From NCBI RefSeq assembly GCF_000189635.1, contig NW_002476554.1, forward strand, positions 587,493-651,492: a stretch of DNA of 64,000 nucleotides, given 5' to 3'. This document shows, piece by piece, positions 1 through 12,040 of the stretch. The notes under the pieces are model-generated. The model did not search any database. It was not told the DNA's origin and saw nothing but the letters and a program-made list of their open reading frames with translations. The translations under genes and the position numbers were made by a program. This stretch comes from Tetrahymena thermophila SB210 (taxonomy: Eukaryota; Ciliophora; Oligohymenophorea; Hymenostomatida; Tetrahymenidae). The stretch's first letter is position 1. Every line of letters starts with the position of its first letter.

Positions 1-59
1 TAAAAAAGGCTAGCCTATAAAATGGTGTGCCAGACCACACTTTTCCCTTTTATATAATT

Positions 60-2860
60 TGTCTATCAATATTAATCATACTTAATTTATTACCATTAAA
101 AAATTATATAATCATTAATTAAATATAAAATATTAATCAAATATAAAAAATTAATAAATTGTATTTTAACATTTTTAATATTTATGTTTCATGGTTTGCA
201 TTCTCTAATTAATCAATAAAGCAGCTAACTAAATAACTTACTAGCTAATTAATTCTTTGTGCTTTCCAAAATATTTGAAATTATAAAATCAAAAAAATTT
301 TCTTGACAAAAATATTTCATACATATTTATTTCCTTTTTAATGATAAATAAAGAAAAAAAATAGAAGCTTTTATAAGGTATTATAAATAATAATAGAAAA
401 TACACCCAAATATTTGATTTATAGATATTTTTAATTATTAAGAGGAAGGTATTTATTTAATCTAAGAAATTAAAATATTTATGAAAGCATTTATATTGTT
501 TATCTAATTATATAAAATACATATGCCATTCTATGTTCATTATTTATTTTTTTTTTTTCAGAATATTATCTAAAGCTATATATATTACCTACCTCATTTT
601 TCTAAGATTTTGTGATGCTTTACTTCTACTTTCAAAATTAACTAAGTTGAATCTATTTCAAATTTATAATAAAGTAATTTTTTTATTCTTAAAAGATGGT
701 GATTTTAAATAGTGATTACGTTAAACTGATACTTAAATTTAATAAGCTTATTGATACTTTTAGCCCATCTACAAACTGCACAATTCCTTAATTTACAATT
801 TCATTTTAGCTTTGTTTTATATTTAAGTTTAACATTATATTTAAAATGCTTAATATTTATTAATAGACATCGCGCTTAAAACTAAATTATAAATATATCA
901 GAATTGAATATTTTCCTATTAAAGTGCCAATATTTACAAAACTTTACTAGTTTATTGTGCATTAACTATTTTTAAAAATAAAAAAGTTATTATGAGATTT
1001 AGTATAATAGTTTATACGATAGATCAATCTTAAATTTTTATAGATTTTTACATTTATATATTCCTTCAAAAAGACACACCACTAAAGATTTCTCCACTTT
1101 TAATTAAATAATTTTTAAAAGAGTCTAATTAACCTTTTTAATTTCTTTTGAAGTGTTCAATAATGGTAACATTTACTTCAGCATGAGTGTTAGATTTGCA
1201 AGATTATTACACACTGCTATCTAAAGACCTAATGTAGAATATCCATAATTGGTAATGTCATTATAACTTTTAAACAATAAAAAATTATATTTCATTAGCA
1301 GCTAGCAATAAAAATAACATACTCTGATAATTCAATGAATAATGATAAAAGCTGCAACAGGCTTTAATCCCCTAGGCTAAATGGATAATGCCTTATGAAT
1401 TTATCGAATTACCTCTGTAAAACAATATTTTAGATTTTATCTCAACTGAAAAAAATTACTAAAGATTTAGTTATAAAAAAGTCAGATTTTAGCACTTTCC
1501 AATTTCTGTTCCTAAAAAAGTAGCACGAAATAATTTAATTATAATCTTTTAATTAGAAACTAAGAAATAAATATCAGGAATTTGTAAATAAAAAAAATTA
1601 ATTTTAAAATGATTAAATTATTATTAACTATAAATTTAAGATTAGTTGCTCTAAACTTTAATTATGACCTATTCCATTCGATAATTAAGTAATCCCTTCA
1701 GTTTCAATCTATTTTTGCTTTATTAATCAAGTAAATAAGAAAAATAATTAAATTATTTAAAATATTAATTTCAAAATAGTTCATTTAAAAATATGGTTTT
1801 TAACAATAAAATATAAATTTTGAATAAAATACTATATATTGAGATTTAATTTAATTAAATTATTGCTTTTTCCTAATGAGTTTCCTAATTCAGTAGCTCC
1901 CTATTAGCATATATTATTATCCCTATATGAAATAAAAATAAATTTATTTTGTAAATGTAAAATAAAATATTTCAATATCTAAAATTTGTTGGAATTAATT
2001 AAAGTTGTAAAAATTAAAGAATATTATGTTCTTATTTTAAATAAAGTATTCAAAATGTACGAGATGTTAAGGGTTAATGATGAAAGATTATTGCAGTTAA
2101 ATAAAGCTTCTCCTAATTTAGAGACACCAACATCATTTAATTTATTTTATCTTAAATTAATATTTTAAAATAAAAATAATTTTAATAACTGGCCAAAATT
2201 AAATAATATGATTAATGAATTATGTTTACTGAACATTAAGCATTAAAGAAATTAGGTTTTGACATTTTTTAAAAAATAGACATAAATTCGATATCTCATA
2301 TTCCTCTTTTAATTTTTAACTTTATTTATTTAATTATTATGTTGTGAGATTAAAAGTTTTTAAAAAGAATTTTAAGCTACTCTAACTGAAATGAAAAATT
2401 AAAAATGTTTTCTAAATTACTTTCTAGAATATTAAATAGATTTTAAATATAACTTTAATTGTGTATAACTAAAATTTAAGTTTATACTTTTTTGAGGCTA
2501 TTATAAATAATATTTTATTACATTATTTTTTTATCTCAAAGGTGTTTCAATAGAAAGATAAAAAATTATTGATTATTGATTTATGATTTCAAAAAATTTT
2601 GATTGAAATAAATTAAAAGAATTTAAATGCTATTAATTTTGTACTTCAATATCTTTTCTGATTCTTTCTTATTATTTTTTATCAGAATTATGTTCAAAAA
2701 TTTTTAATACTTGAATCAAAGTTATATTTGATATTTAAGAAGCGATTTCATGCAAACTTTAAAATTTAATTTAATTTAAATAATTTAATAAAACTAGATT
2801 TACTTAAAATGTAATTAATTTAATTAGTAAATAAATTATATTTTTATTATGTATAAAATA
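60..2860. repeat. Left copy of a segmental duplication carrying an LRR gene
   Basis: This stretch matches 6,066-9,036 almost base for base, with scattered substitutions and small indels. Both copies begin near the phrase gtctatcaatattaatcat and run through the whole LRR gene and its 5' flank. The membrane protein gene at 3047-5269 lies between them and is not duplicated in the window. Copy-specific differences are a block of about 190 bases present only near 7,540-7,735 and a 10-base segment present only near 7,083. Confidence 0.85.
558..2452 (-). pseudogene. Decayed leucine-rich-repeat gene (sister of 6564-8614)
   Basis: Minus-strand exons still spell the ciliate LRR signature, for example SKLGEALFNCNNLSSLTLNI in the exon 2150-2061 and GATELGNSLGKSNNLIKL in the next. 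Exon positions correspond one to one with the copy at 6564-8614. Compared with that copy this one has single-base deletions in two LRR exons (near 1,705 and 1,345), has lost one whole LRR exon and half of the next (near 1,530), and has a 10-base deletion in another (near 1,075) that brings a TGA into frame. The acceptor and donor of the most upstream LRR-like block are also lost. It is a host gene that has decayed since the duplication. A correctly spliced full-length product is unlikely, though the 5' part (about 2,790-2,061) is still open. Confidence 0.7.
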
Positions 2861-3046
2861 TGAAGTAAAAAAAATTTAATAAAGAAAAAATTTTATTAAA
2901 AAATTTAATATAATTGTAATTTTATTTATTTTTTTAATACCAAACTCTGATTGAATTAATAAGGAATCATGCTAGTTAATTAATATACATTTAAATTTAT
3001 TTATAATTATAATTCAAAAAACATATAATAAATATTTATTTTAATA

Positions 3047-5269
3047 TCAAGATAGACCTTATTTATACATTGAAGTTAATATTTTTTCATCTAGTTAATC
3101 AATTGATTCACTCTCTTAACATCTCTTTAAGAACTTATTAACATATTTATATTAGAGTTCATCTGATAAGGATATTGCAAACTATTTTTCATAATGACTA
3201 ATGTCTTTTTGAGTTTCTTTTTTTAAATAGTTGATAAAATAAATGTAAAATAAATTTAAAGAATCTAACCAAAATCTAAAAGTTGAGAATCGAGAAAACT
3301 TGATGAACATCCAATCAATCTGATAGCTGCTAACTAATCAGTTGTAAATAATATCATGATCGCTTTTTTTAAGAATATAATGTCTTAGTATAACTCCAAA
3401 ATATCTAAGTCTTTATCAATCTGACTCTTAATAATCTTAAATGATTATTTATTGAGTCCTTATGATTTTAAAAAGTTTTCTTTGTTACAAAGCCTTTTTG
3501 CATAAATTAAAATTAAGAAAAATTATATATATATATATATAAGTAAGATTTAAAATTTACTTTGCTCCAAAGACTATTGTTTTTATTTTATCAGATATTT
3601 TTTTATCTTTTAATGCAACAAATTTCATAGAATAATGTTTATTGGTGTCATTTTTTTACTCTAAATTTTTACATTTAAATCTGTTTGGAGAATAATCACC
3701 AGTAAAATTACTCTTTTTAATTATGGGTACATTTGAAAGCATAGTCATAAACGTGATATTTTACAATTTACTTTTTTCAGTAAAATATCTATTTGTAGAT
3801 TATATTTAGTCTTAATATTAATGCACATTTTCATTTTAAATTTTAGCATTTTCATAACTCTAAATATTAAATTACTCTGTTTATGACTTTTTATCTGAAA
3901 AATTGTATCTTTAGGACAAATCAATTTCAGGAAAATCCTGCTTTTTTTATGTAAAAGTAGTATCTACTTATTTTATTTCATCTTAGTTTAATTCTTATAA
4001 TTTTAGGATGTTGCTCATTTCAGATTAATTATTTACCTATACTTCTTATTTGAACTTATAATTGTTCGTTGGGATACTAATAAATTAATTATCATCTTTC
4101 TCTTATCTCTCAAGATTTTCTTCAATTTACATTTATGACAAATGTTTCTAATAGATTTTATTTCTATTATCTAAATCTTTTATTTCAAGAAAATTATTAT
4201 TTCTTAAAATCTCAAAGTACTTCTCCTAAAATACATTTTTCAGTAGAATCATTAAGAAATCGTTTCTTAAAGAACTCTACGAAAACTGCTTTCCTATTAT
4301 ACCTAAGAGCATCAAAGCTGCTATAGTGCTATTAACCTGCGCAAGGACTTAAGGTAGAGTAGAATACTAAACTTGAATTTGCTGCACAATTTCATCCATT
4401 TCAACACTAATTTAAATGAACGGGCCTTCTCCAACTTGAGTCAGTGCATATTATCTGTCTAAAACTTAATTTTATAATTCATACTAAATTGGAGAAGTAA
4501 ATCTTGTTTAAGATTAAACAAAAAAGCCTTCTTTAATTGAAGTGATTTACTTCTATGTCCTAAAAGTACTTAGAATATACTAAGTGGCTAAAGTATAAAC
4601 AAAAGAGTTTCTATAATTAATTTATATTTGTTGAGAAGTGACGTTATATTAAGAAGTGTAAAATTTCATTCGTTAACCTGCATTTACACCATTTACAATA
4701 CTATCGATCTCTGGTTATGTTGCACAATTATCAGGAATAGTTGTCTTTAATTAATCTAAATCTAAACATCCATATGAGAAAACTTATATCTGAGATTGAA
4801 TATTATCAATTGTACTGAGCGTTAAAGTGTAGTTAGCTATTTTAGAGTAGTCTAAGCAGTAATATCCGATTAGATTTTCATCAGTGCATTAAATTATATC
4901 TAATGGAATATTTTGATAAAAGTCATTATCGTAGTAAAAAAATAGAGCAATGAAAACTAAATAGGTCTTATTTTATTGTGCCTCTAATTGCTAAATACTC
5001 TTATTGACATCATACTCAAACCTGAACCCAACTAAGTTGTTATTTAATTCAATATCTATTTTTTGTTGAGTTATGAAGCTCTGCTCCCTGTAATTAGGTT
5101 CAATTCCATTTGTGAAATACTAATAAAGGATGTAAATAAAATAAGCAGAAGCTAGTCCAATAATGAGTATTGATAGCAGCATTCCGAAAACTGTACCTTT
5201 TCTGATCTATTACCCACCTACATTCATGTAGAATTTAGAAGAAAATAAGTCGTATTTAAGAAAACTCAT
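3047..5269 (-). CDS. Two-pass transmembrane protein of a ciliate-expanded family
   Basis: Three exons (5269-3561, 3493-3270, 3216-3047) with introns of 67 and 53 nt give 700 residues ending in TGA. A membrane helix at about residues 27-50 (GTVFGMLLSILIIGLASAYF) follows a short basic N-terminus. A Cys-containing ectodomain of about 250 residues comes next, then a second helix near 314-330 (STIAALMLLGIIGKQF) and a long Gln-rich cytosolic tail. The tail ends in a conserved block, FLKKAIMILFTTDQLAAIRL then GCSSSFLD, which I recognise from the many 'transmembrane protein, putative' genes of Tetrahymena. Molecular function is unknown. The first intron contains a short TA repeat (about 3,523-3,541). 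The start is the first ATG, closely preceded by A-rich DNA. It lies between the two LRR copies and was not itself duplicated here. The frame is intact. Confidence 0.85.
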
Positions 5270-6563
5270 TTTTATTTTATCTATTTATTGCTTACTTTAA
5301 AAACTTCTACTTTTGGAAAGTTAATTTTAAAATTTCCTTATATTACTTCATTCACTAAATAATAAATTTTAAAATACTGAAAGAAATAATAAATGAAGAA
5401 TAGGAAAATCTGTATGCTAGAAAAAAAGTATGGAGAAATATTAAATTTTTTTACTCGGATTGCTAAGTTATTTAAAAGTTAAAATGGTTTGAATTAAAAG
5501 TCGAAATCACTTTCCAAATAAAAGCATATTTAAAATGGATTTTTTAACTATTCCAACATAAATTACTTACTTTTAATCATTTCAATAAACTATGATTTTT
5601 CTTGTTGTTTTTTTATATAATTTATAATGCATTTATCTTTATGTATTAAAATTGAGATCATCTCATTAATTTATTCTCGAGCAGAAATTTTTCAATTTAC
5701 AAAGTGATTTAAAGTTATTTCAAGATAAAATTTCTTATTTATATTGAATTAAAATAAATGAGCTAATTAATAATCTAGACTTTCTTTTAATTATCTAAAT
5801 AAAAATTATATTTTGGAAGAAAATAATAAATAAAGTCTGGCTTATTAAGGATTTTGTTAAGAATAAAAAATTAGTAAAACAGTTAAATTATTTGAATGAA
5901 ATTAAATATCTTTCTTTTTGCAGTTAATAAATACATTTATTAAAGCTTTTGAATAAAAGGTTAGAAATTGTATTTCACGCATCTATTGTAAATAAAAATT
6001 AAAGCATTAAATTTAGAAGACATTAATCAATTCAGTAAAAAAAATTGTATTAATACATATTAAATTTGTCTATCAATATTAATCATAATAGATTACTCCA
6101 TTAAAAATTTTTTTAATTATTAATTAAATATAAAAAATTAATAAATTGTATTTTAATCATTTTTAATATTTATTTATGTTTCTTGGCTTGATTTCTCTAA
6201 TTAATCAATAAACCAGCTAAATAAGTACTTACTTAATAGCTAGCTAAATAATTCTTTGTGCTTTCCAAAATATTTAAAATTATAAAATCAAAAATAAATA
6301 AAATTTTCTTAACAAAAATATTTCATACATATTTATTTCCTTTTTAATGATAAATAAAGAAAAAAAAAATAGCAACTTTAATAATATATTATAAATAATA
6401 ATAAAAAATACACGCAAATAATAGATTTATAGATCGTTTTAATTATTAAGAGGAAGGTATTTATTTAATCTAAGAAATTAAAATATTTATGAAAGCTTTT
6501 ATATTGTTTATCTAATTATATAAAAATATTTATGCCATTCTAAGTTCATTATTGAATTTCTTT
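5270..6563. other. Intergenic: 5' flank of membrane protein gene plus duplicated 3' flank of LRR gene
   Basis: From 5,270 to about 6,065 I see only very AT-rich sequence, presumably the promoter side of the minus-strand gene starting at 5269. From about 6,066 the sequence is the duplicate of about 60-557 and forms the 3' flank of the LRR gene ending at 6564. No coding signal was seen. Confidence 0.6.
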
Positions 6564-8614
6564 TCAGAATATTATCTAAAGTTGTATTAGCTACCTCATT
6601 TTTTTGAGATTTTGTGATGCTTTACTTCTACTTTCAAAATTTACTAAGTTGAATCTGTTTCAAATTTATAATAAAGTATTTTTTTATTTTTAAAGATGAT
6701 TATATTAAATAGTGATTACGTTAAACTGATATATAAATTTAATAAGCTTTTTGATACTTTTAACCCATCTACAAACTGCACAATTCCTTAATTTACAATT
6801 TTATTTTAGCTTTGTTTTATATTTAAGTTTAATATTGTATTTAATATGCTTAATATTTACTAATAGACACCGCGCTTAAAACTAAATTATAAATATGTCA
6901 GATTTGAATATTTTCCTATTAAAGCGCCAATATTTACAAAACTTTACTAGTTTATTGTGCATTAACTATTTTTAAAAATAATTAAAGTCAATATGAGCAT
7001 ATATAGTATAATATTTTATACGATAGATCAATCCTAAATGTTTGTAGATTTTTGCATTTCTATAGTCCTTGAAAAAGACACGGTTCACCTACACCACTAA
7101 AGATTTGTCCACTTTTAATTAAATAATTTTAAAAAGTGTCAAATTAACCTTTTTAATTTCTTTTGAAGTTTTCAATAATGGTAACATTTACTTCAACATG
7201 AGCGTTAGATTTACAAGATTATTACACTCTGCTATCTAAAGACCTAATGCAGAATATCCATAATTGGTAATGTCATTATAGCTTTTAAACAATAAAAAAT
7301 TATATTTCATTAGCTGCTAGCAATAAAAATTATATACTCTGATAAGTCAAGGAATAATGACAAAAGCTTGCAACAGGCTTTAATCCCCTAGGCTAAATGG
7401 ATAATGCCTTATGAATTTATCGAATTACCTCTGTTAAACAATATTTTATATTTTATCTCAACTGAAAAAAATTACTAAAGATTTAGTTATAAAAAAGTCA
7501 GATTTTAGCACTTTCCAATTTCTGTTCCTAAAAAAGTAGCACCTTCTGAAGATATTTTGTTCCATCTTTTTTTAAACGTGTTAACATTTCATAAATTTTA
7601 TTATTGTACCTGTATAAATCAATTGATAGATATTAAAGTTTGGAAATATTTTTTATTCCACTTGCTAAACCATATGCTCCTTAAGCTTATATACTATTCT
7701 CTCTTATAATATAAAAAATATTTTTATTATAGAAATAATTTAATTATAGATCTTTAAATTAGAAACAAACAAATAAAAATCAGGAATTTGTAATTAATTT
7801 TAAAATGATTAAATTATTATTAACTATAAATTTAAGATTAGTTGCTCTAAACTTTAATTCTGACCTATTCCATTGGCTAATCCAGTAATCTCTTCATCTT
7901 TTAATCTATTTTTGCTTTTTAAATCAAGTAAATAAGAAAAATCATATATTGTTTAAAATAATATTTTCAAAATAGTTCATTTAAAAATATAATTTTTAAA
8001 CTATAAAAAAAAAATTTTTGAATATAATACGATATATTGAGATTTAAATTAATTAAATTATTGCATTTTCCTAATGAGTTTCCTAATTCGGTAGCTCCCT
8101 ATAAGCAAATATTATTATCCCTATATGTAATAAAAATAAATTTATTTTGTAAATGTAAAATAAAAAATTTAAATATCTAAATTTAGTTAATTTATAAAAT
8201 TAAAGGATATTATGTTCTTATTTTAATAAAGTATTCAAAATATACGAGATGTTAAGGGTTAATGATGAAAGATTTTTGCAGTCAAATAAAGCTTCTCCTA
8301 ATTTAGATGCACCAACATCATTTAATTTATTTTATCTTAAATTAATATTTTAAAACAAAATAATTTTTATAACTGGCCAAAATTAAATAATATGATTAAT
8401 GAATTATGTTTACTGAACATTAAGCATTAAAGAAATTAGGTTCTGACATTTTTTAAAAAACAGACATAAATTCGATATCTCATATTCCTCTTTTAATTTT
8501 GAACTTTATTTATTTAATTATTACCATGTGAGATTAAAAGTTTTTAAAAAGAACTTTAAACTACTCTAACTGAAATGAAAGATTAAAACTGTCTTCTAAA
8601 CTACTTTCTAGAAT
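6564..8614 (-). CDS. Leucine-rich-repeat protein gene, one repeat per 90- or 93-nt exon (5' end unresolved)
   Basis: The LRR exons read on the minus strand are 8503-8414, 8335-8246, 8120-8031, 7914-7825, 7702-7610, 7565-7476, 7430-7338, 7281-7192, 7111-7022, 6965-6876 and 6809-6720. The last exon, 6654-6564, ends in TGA. Each LRR exon is 90 nt (two are 93), begins in phase 2 and encodes one repeat such as ISSEGATFLGTEIGKCQNL or ITNYGYSALGLQIAECNNL. The terminal exon ends LKKMRQLIQLQIIF, parallel to the end of the plus-strand LRR gene at 25463. A further 90-nt LRR-like block (8614-8525) would need a 21-nt intron and is doubtful. The exon 6965-6876 is followed by GC, not GT. The first coding exon was not found: the upstream sequence carries small indels relative to the sister copy, so the gene may be damaged at its 5' end. 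LRR proteins of this type are protein-interaction scaffolds; the role here is unknown. Confidence 0.65.
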
Positions 8615-9262
8615 CTTATATAGATTTTAAATATAACTTTAATTATATACAACTGAAATTTAAGTTTATACTTTTTCAAGGCTATTATAAATAATATTTT
8701 ATTACATCATTTTTTTATCTCAAAGTATTTCAATACAAAGATATAAAACTATTGATTTGTGATTTCAAAAAATTTAGATTTTGATTGAAATAAATTATTA
8801 GGCTTTAAATGCTATTAATTTTGTACTAAATATCTTTTCTGATTTATTCTTATTATTTTTGATCAGAATTATGTTCAAAAAATTTTCAATACTTGAATCA
8901 AAGTTATATTTGATGTTAAAGAAGCGGTTTTATACAAACTTTAAAATTTAATTTTAAATAATTTAATAAAACTAGATTTATCTAAAATGTAATTTAGTTA
9001 GTAAATAAATTATATTTTTATTTTGTATAAAATATTAATTAAAAAAAATTTTAAAAATTTAAAAATTTAAAAAAATTAATTACATATATAAAAGTCAATT
9101 AATAATAGCAGCTATTAATTTTTTTAAAGTATTATTTTTATTTATTTTATTAATTAATTTAAAAAAAATAAGTTTTAATTCTATTATTAATCTAAAATTT
9201 AATGAATTACAAAACAATCAAATAAATTTTATTTAGTTTTTTAACTTTTTTATCCAAACAAT
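8615..9262. other. 5' flank of LRR gene, including a segment found three times in the window
   Basis: The stretch about 8,900-9,036 is repeated at about 2,720-2,863 and, more diverged, at about 25,640-25,800. In the first two places it lies just upstream of a minus-strand LRR gene. From about 9,060 the larger duplication unit starts. No gene was recognised in it. Confidence 0.5.
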
Positions 9263-12040
9263 TCATTAATTTAATTAGCTTTAGCCCTTTGGGTTAGAAT
9301 TCTCAAATTTATGAATTTCACTTTATTTTAGCTCAGCTTCATTTCCCGCTATATCTGAATACATACTCTTCTCAGTATCTAATCGGGGACTTAATATGTG
9401 GTTATCTTTTGCTATGGTAAGCATCTGCTAGTTTTCGCTTTTTGGACTGAAGATGTATTGATGCTCTTCTTTTGTATTTGGAGCTGGTTAATTTTTTAAT
9501 TTAGAATTGGATATATCTTAAATTTTTTCATTTTTATCATCATCAGAGTTCGAATTGGATACAGAAATAGACTAGATCTATATTTTATCTTTCACATTTT
9601 TAAGTACTGAAGTTGGATCCAAAGATTAAGAAACTTCAATATTTTATGGTATTAGTTAAATATTTTAAATTAAAGAATCTCTTTAATTCTGGCTAAATCC
9701 AAATAATGAAAGTAGCTTTTAATCCAAAAGCTGTATTATTTTAATATCCAGAGCACTTAAATTTTCTTTATTTGCTATATTCTGATATGCTTAATAAGCT
9801 TACTGAGCCTTTTAAAGTTCTGTCCTGTTATCTTAATAATGATCATCTATTTCAAATTGAATGTCTTCTGCCTTTTTACAAAATCCATAGTTTGACCTAA
9901 TTGTAGGCTTGGGGATGTATTCAAATAATTTAAGCTAATCAGGATTGAGGAGTATGTTCTTTAGCTTATCAACTTCCATCAGTTTTTTAATAACATAGAG
10001 AACATCTAAATGATAATAAAGCTAATCTATGCTATAATCAATAACCTTCTTTTTTTGTTAAATCTTTTAGCCAAATGGCCACAGAAAGAACTTCAAATAC
10101 TCTAATGTATTTAGAGTCATGCTACTTGTCGCTTTTTACATCAATCTTTTAAAAACGCTTTCCTTTAACTTTTGCTCTTTTTCTTCTAATTTTTATTACT
10201 GCTATTTCAATTTATAATGGTCTGAAGACAAGTGAAAATTGTACTCTTCTTAATGACCATTGCTTTTTACTGTTGAATTTTTGTTTTATATTAAGTAGGA
10301 TAAAAATTATTTTTCATTTTCATCTTACTGTTGTGGATTTACTGAAATTTATTGCTTGCTTGATAGCATGTCTTCTAAACCTTTTTTTTCTTCACAAGCA
10401 TGCAACTAAATTTCAGGTTTAATATTATTTCTAAACGAGCTTCTCTTTGTACCTAAATTTTGGTTTGTATTGCATTAGATTGTTTAATTGATAAAAGATT
10501 ATTAATGACTTTAATTTATATTTCCATTAAATGAAATCGATTGGTTATTATTATTGCTATAAGATTGATTAGGGTCGATTGAAATTGGCTTTATCAAATT
10601 ACCTTTATTATCAGATTAATTTATACAAGGCTGATCTTACTTAAAAAGCTATTTGATTTAATGTTTTTGATTTTGATTTTACTAATTGTTTTCAAATTTT
10701 TTTTTAAGTTAACTTTATTACATATTATCAAAAGAAACATCTTAACTAATTGGCGGGCTAATATTTTATTAAACACAAGCAGCCATTTCATTTTAACCAT
10801 TTAGTTTATACATTTTGAATACTTTCTCTTCTTCAAAGTTAACATTTTCATAGTTGAATGCTTCATTTATAATTTCTTTGTTTAGGTCAAGCTGAGATAA
10901 CCTTGAGCATATTATAAAACCTATAGCGAGTAAAGACTAAGTAAACCCTCCTATTTGGGAAATTATATCATTTAAATTTTAATACTTCCTAGTGTAAAGA
11001 TTCTCTTTTTATTTTTCAAAGCGAAAGACTAATTAGAAAAAGAAATCTTAGAAAGAGCTTGGGTAAACCTATTTTAATAAATAAATAAATTCTTAGTTAA
11101 TTTCATCTTCAAACAAGAAAAAAAAAATTGAGGTAAAAAATAAATAGCTATTTAATTCGGTAAAATTTAATATTTAAATAAAAACTAATAAATAATCTTT
11201 TATGGTAAAATTTCATTTTCTTACATTTTATTCGGCGTAACTGAATGATGGAAAATTAACAGTCTCTATATCTGAGGTTATCCACCCATAATCACTTTAA
11301 ACGTAGTTGTTTCTCATGTAGAAATCGACTTCTTTGGGCATTTATAAGCTTGTTGAGAAAAAAGTATCTCTAGAATAATGTTTAAATGGATTTGTTTTTT
11401 GAGTAGGATCAACAATTATATCTGAAAATTACATTGAGAAAAAAGAATAACCTAATTTATTCTATATATAATCGTCGGGTTTGCAATTTTATGAGCACTT
11501 TTAAATATTAATGTTAATAAATTAGAAAGTCTCAGCATTGAAATCTCCTTCTATTTATAAATCGAAATTTAGAGGAAAACAATACATATTAGTATAGTCT
11601 ATTTATTGATAGTAATGTAGATTATCTTAATCTGGAAAATTAGCTAAAGAGCATCTTGTAATTGGTACTTAAGTTGTTATATAATTATCAGTAGGCTTAC
11701 CAGTAGTAGGATCCACCATAGTAGTTTTATGCACATTTGTAACGGTGATGTTATAAACTTGTTCATCGATGAATTAATTAAAATTAGAATCTTGCATGCC
11801 AAATGCCATTTAGAAAGTGTTTTAATTTATTGTAAATAACTTTGGGCTATCAACTTATCTCTCTTAGTAAATGACAACAGGATTAGTTCTCTACACAACA
11901 GAGGATATAATTAAAATAAGACGCAACGCTACTATGGATACTATAGCTATAGTGAAAATTGATCCAAAACGAGTATAGTGAGCTGGCTCTCTGTTAAATC
12001 TAAAAAGAATTTAGCTGCCAAAAAGATCTAACTATTTCAT
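9263..12040 (-). CDS. Two-pass transmembrane protein, ciliate-specific (copy 1)
   Basis: Two exons (12040-11225, 272 codons; 11068-9263, 602 codons with TGA) around a 156-nt intron give 873 residues. A helix at about residues 25-48 (FGSIFTIAIVSIVALRLILI) is followed by a roughly 220-residue ectodomain with several Cys. A conserved stretch, DIISQIGGFTQSLLAIGFII (about 306-325), forms the second helix. The remaining 550 residues are a Gln/Asn/Ser-rich cytosolic tail containing a short coiled-coil-like part (KLEEKEQKLKESVFKRLM) and the motif VDKLKNILLNPDQLKLF. That motif corresponds to the end block of the gene at 3047-5269, so the two look like distant members of one family. No enzymatic motif is seen and the function is unknown. 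A near-identical intact copy lies at 14939-17731. Confidence 0.88.

Noticed and set aside
1986-2168. Plus-strand 60-codon ORF
   Set aside because: Shadow of the minus-strand LRR exon 2150-2061; the copy near 8,250 does not keep the plus-strand frame.
4135-4326. Plus-strand 63-codon ORF
   Set aside because: Lies opposite the long minus-strand membrane protein exon.
8525-8614. An extra upstream LRR exon in the gene at 6564-8614
   Set aside because: It is exactly 90 nt and open, but would need a 21-nt intron, far shorter than any other here; left out of the firm exon list.
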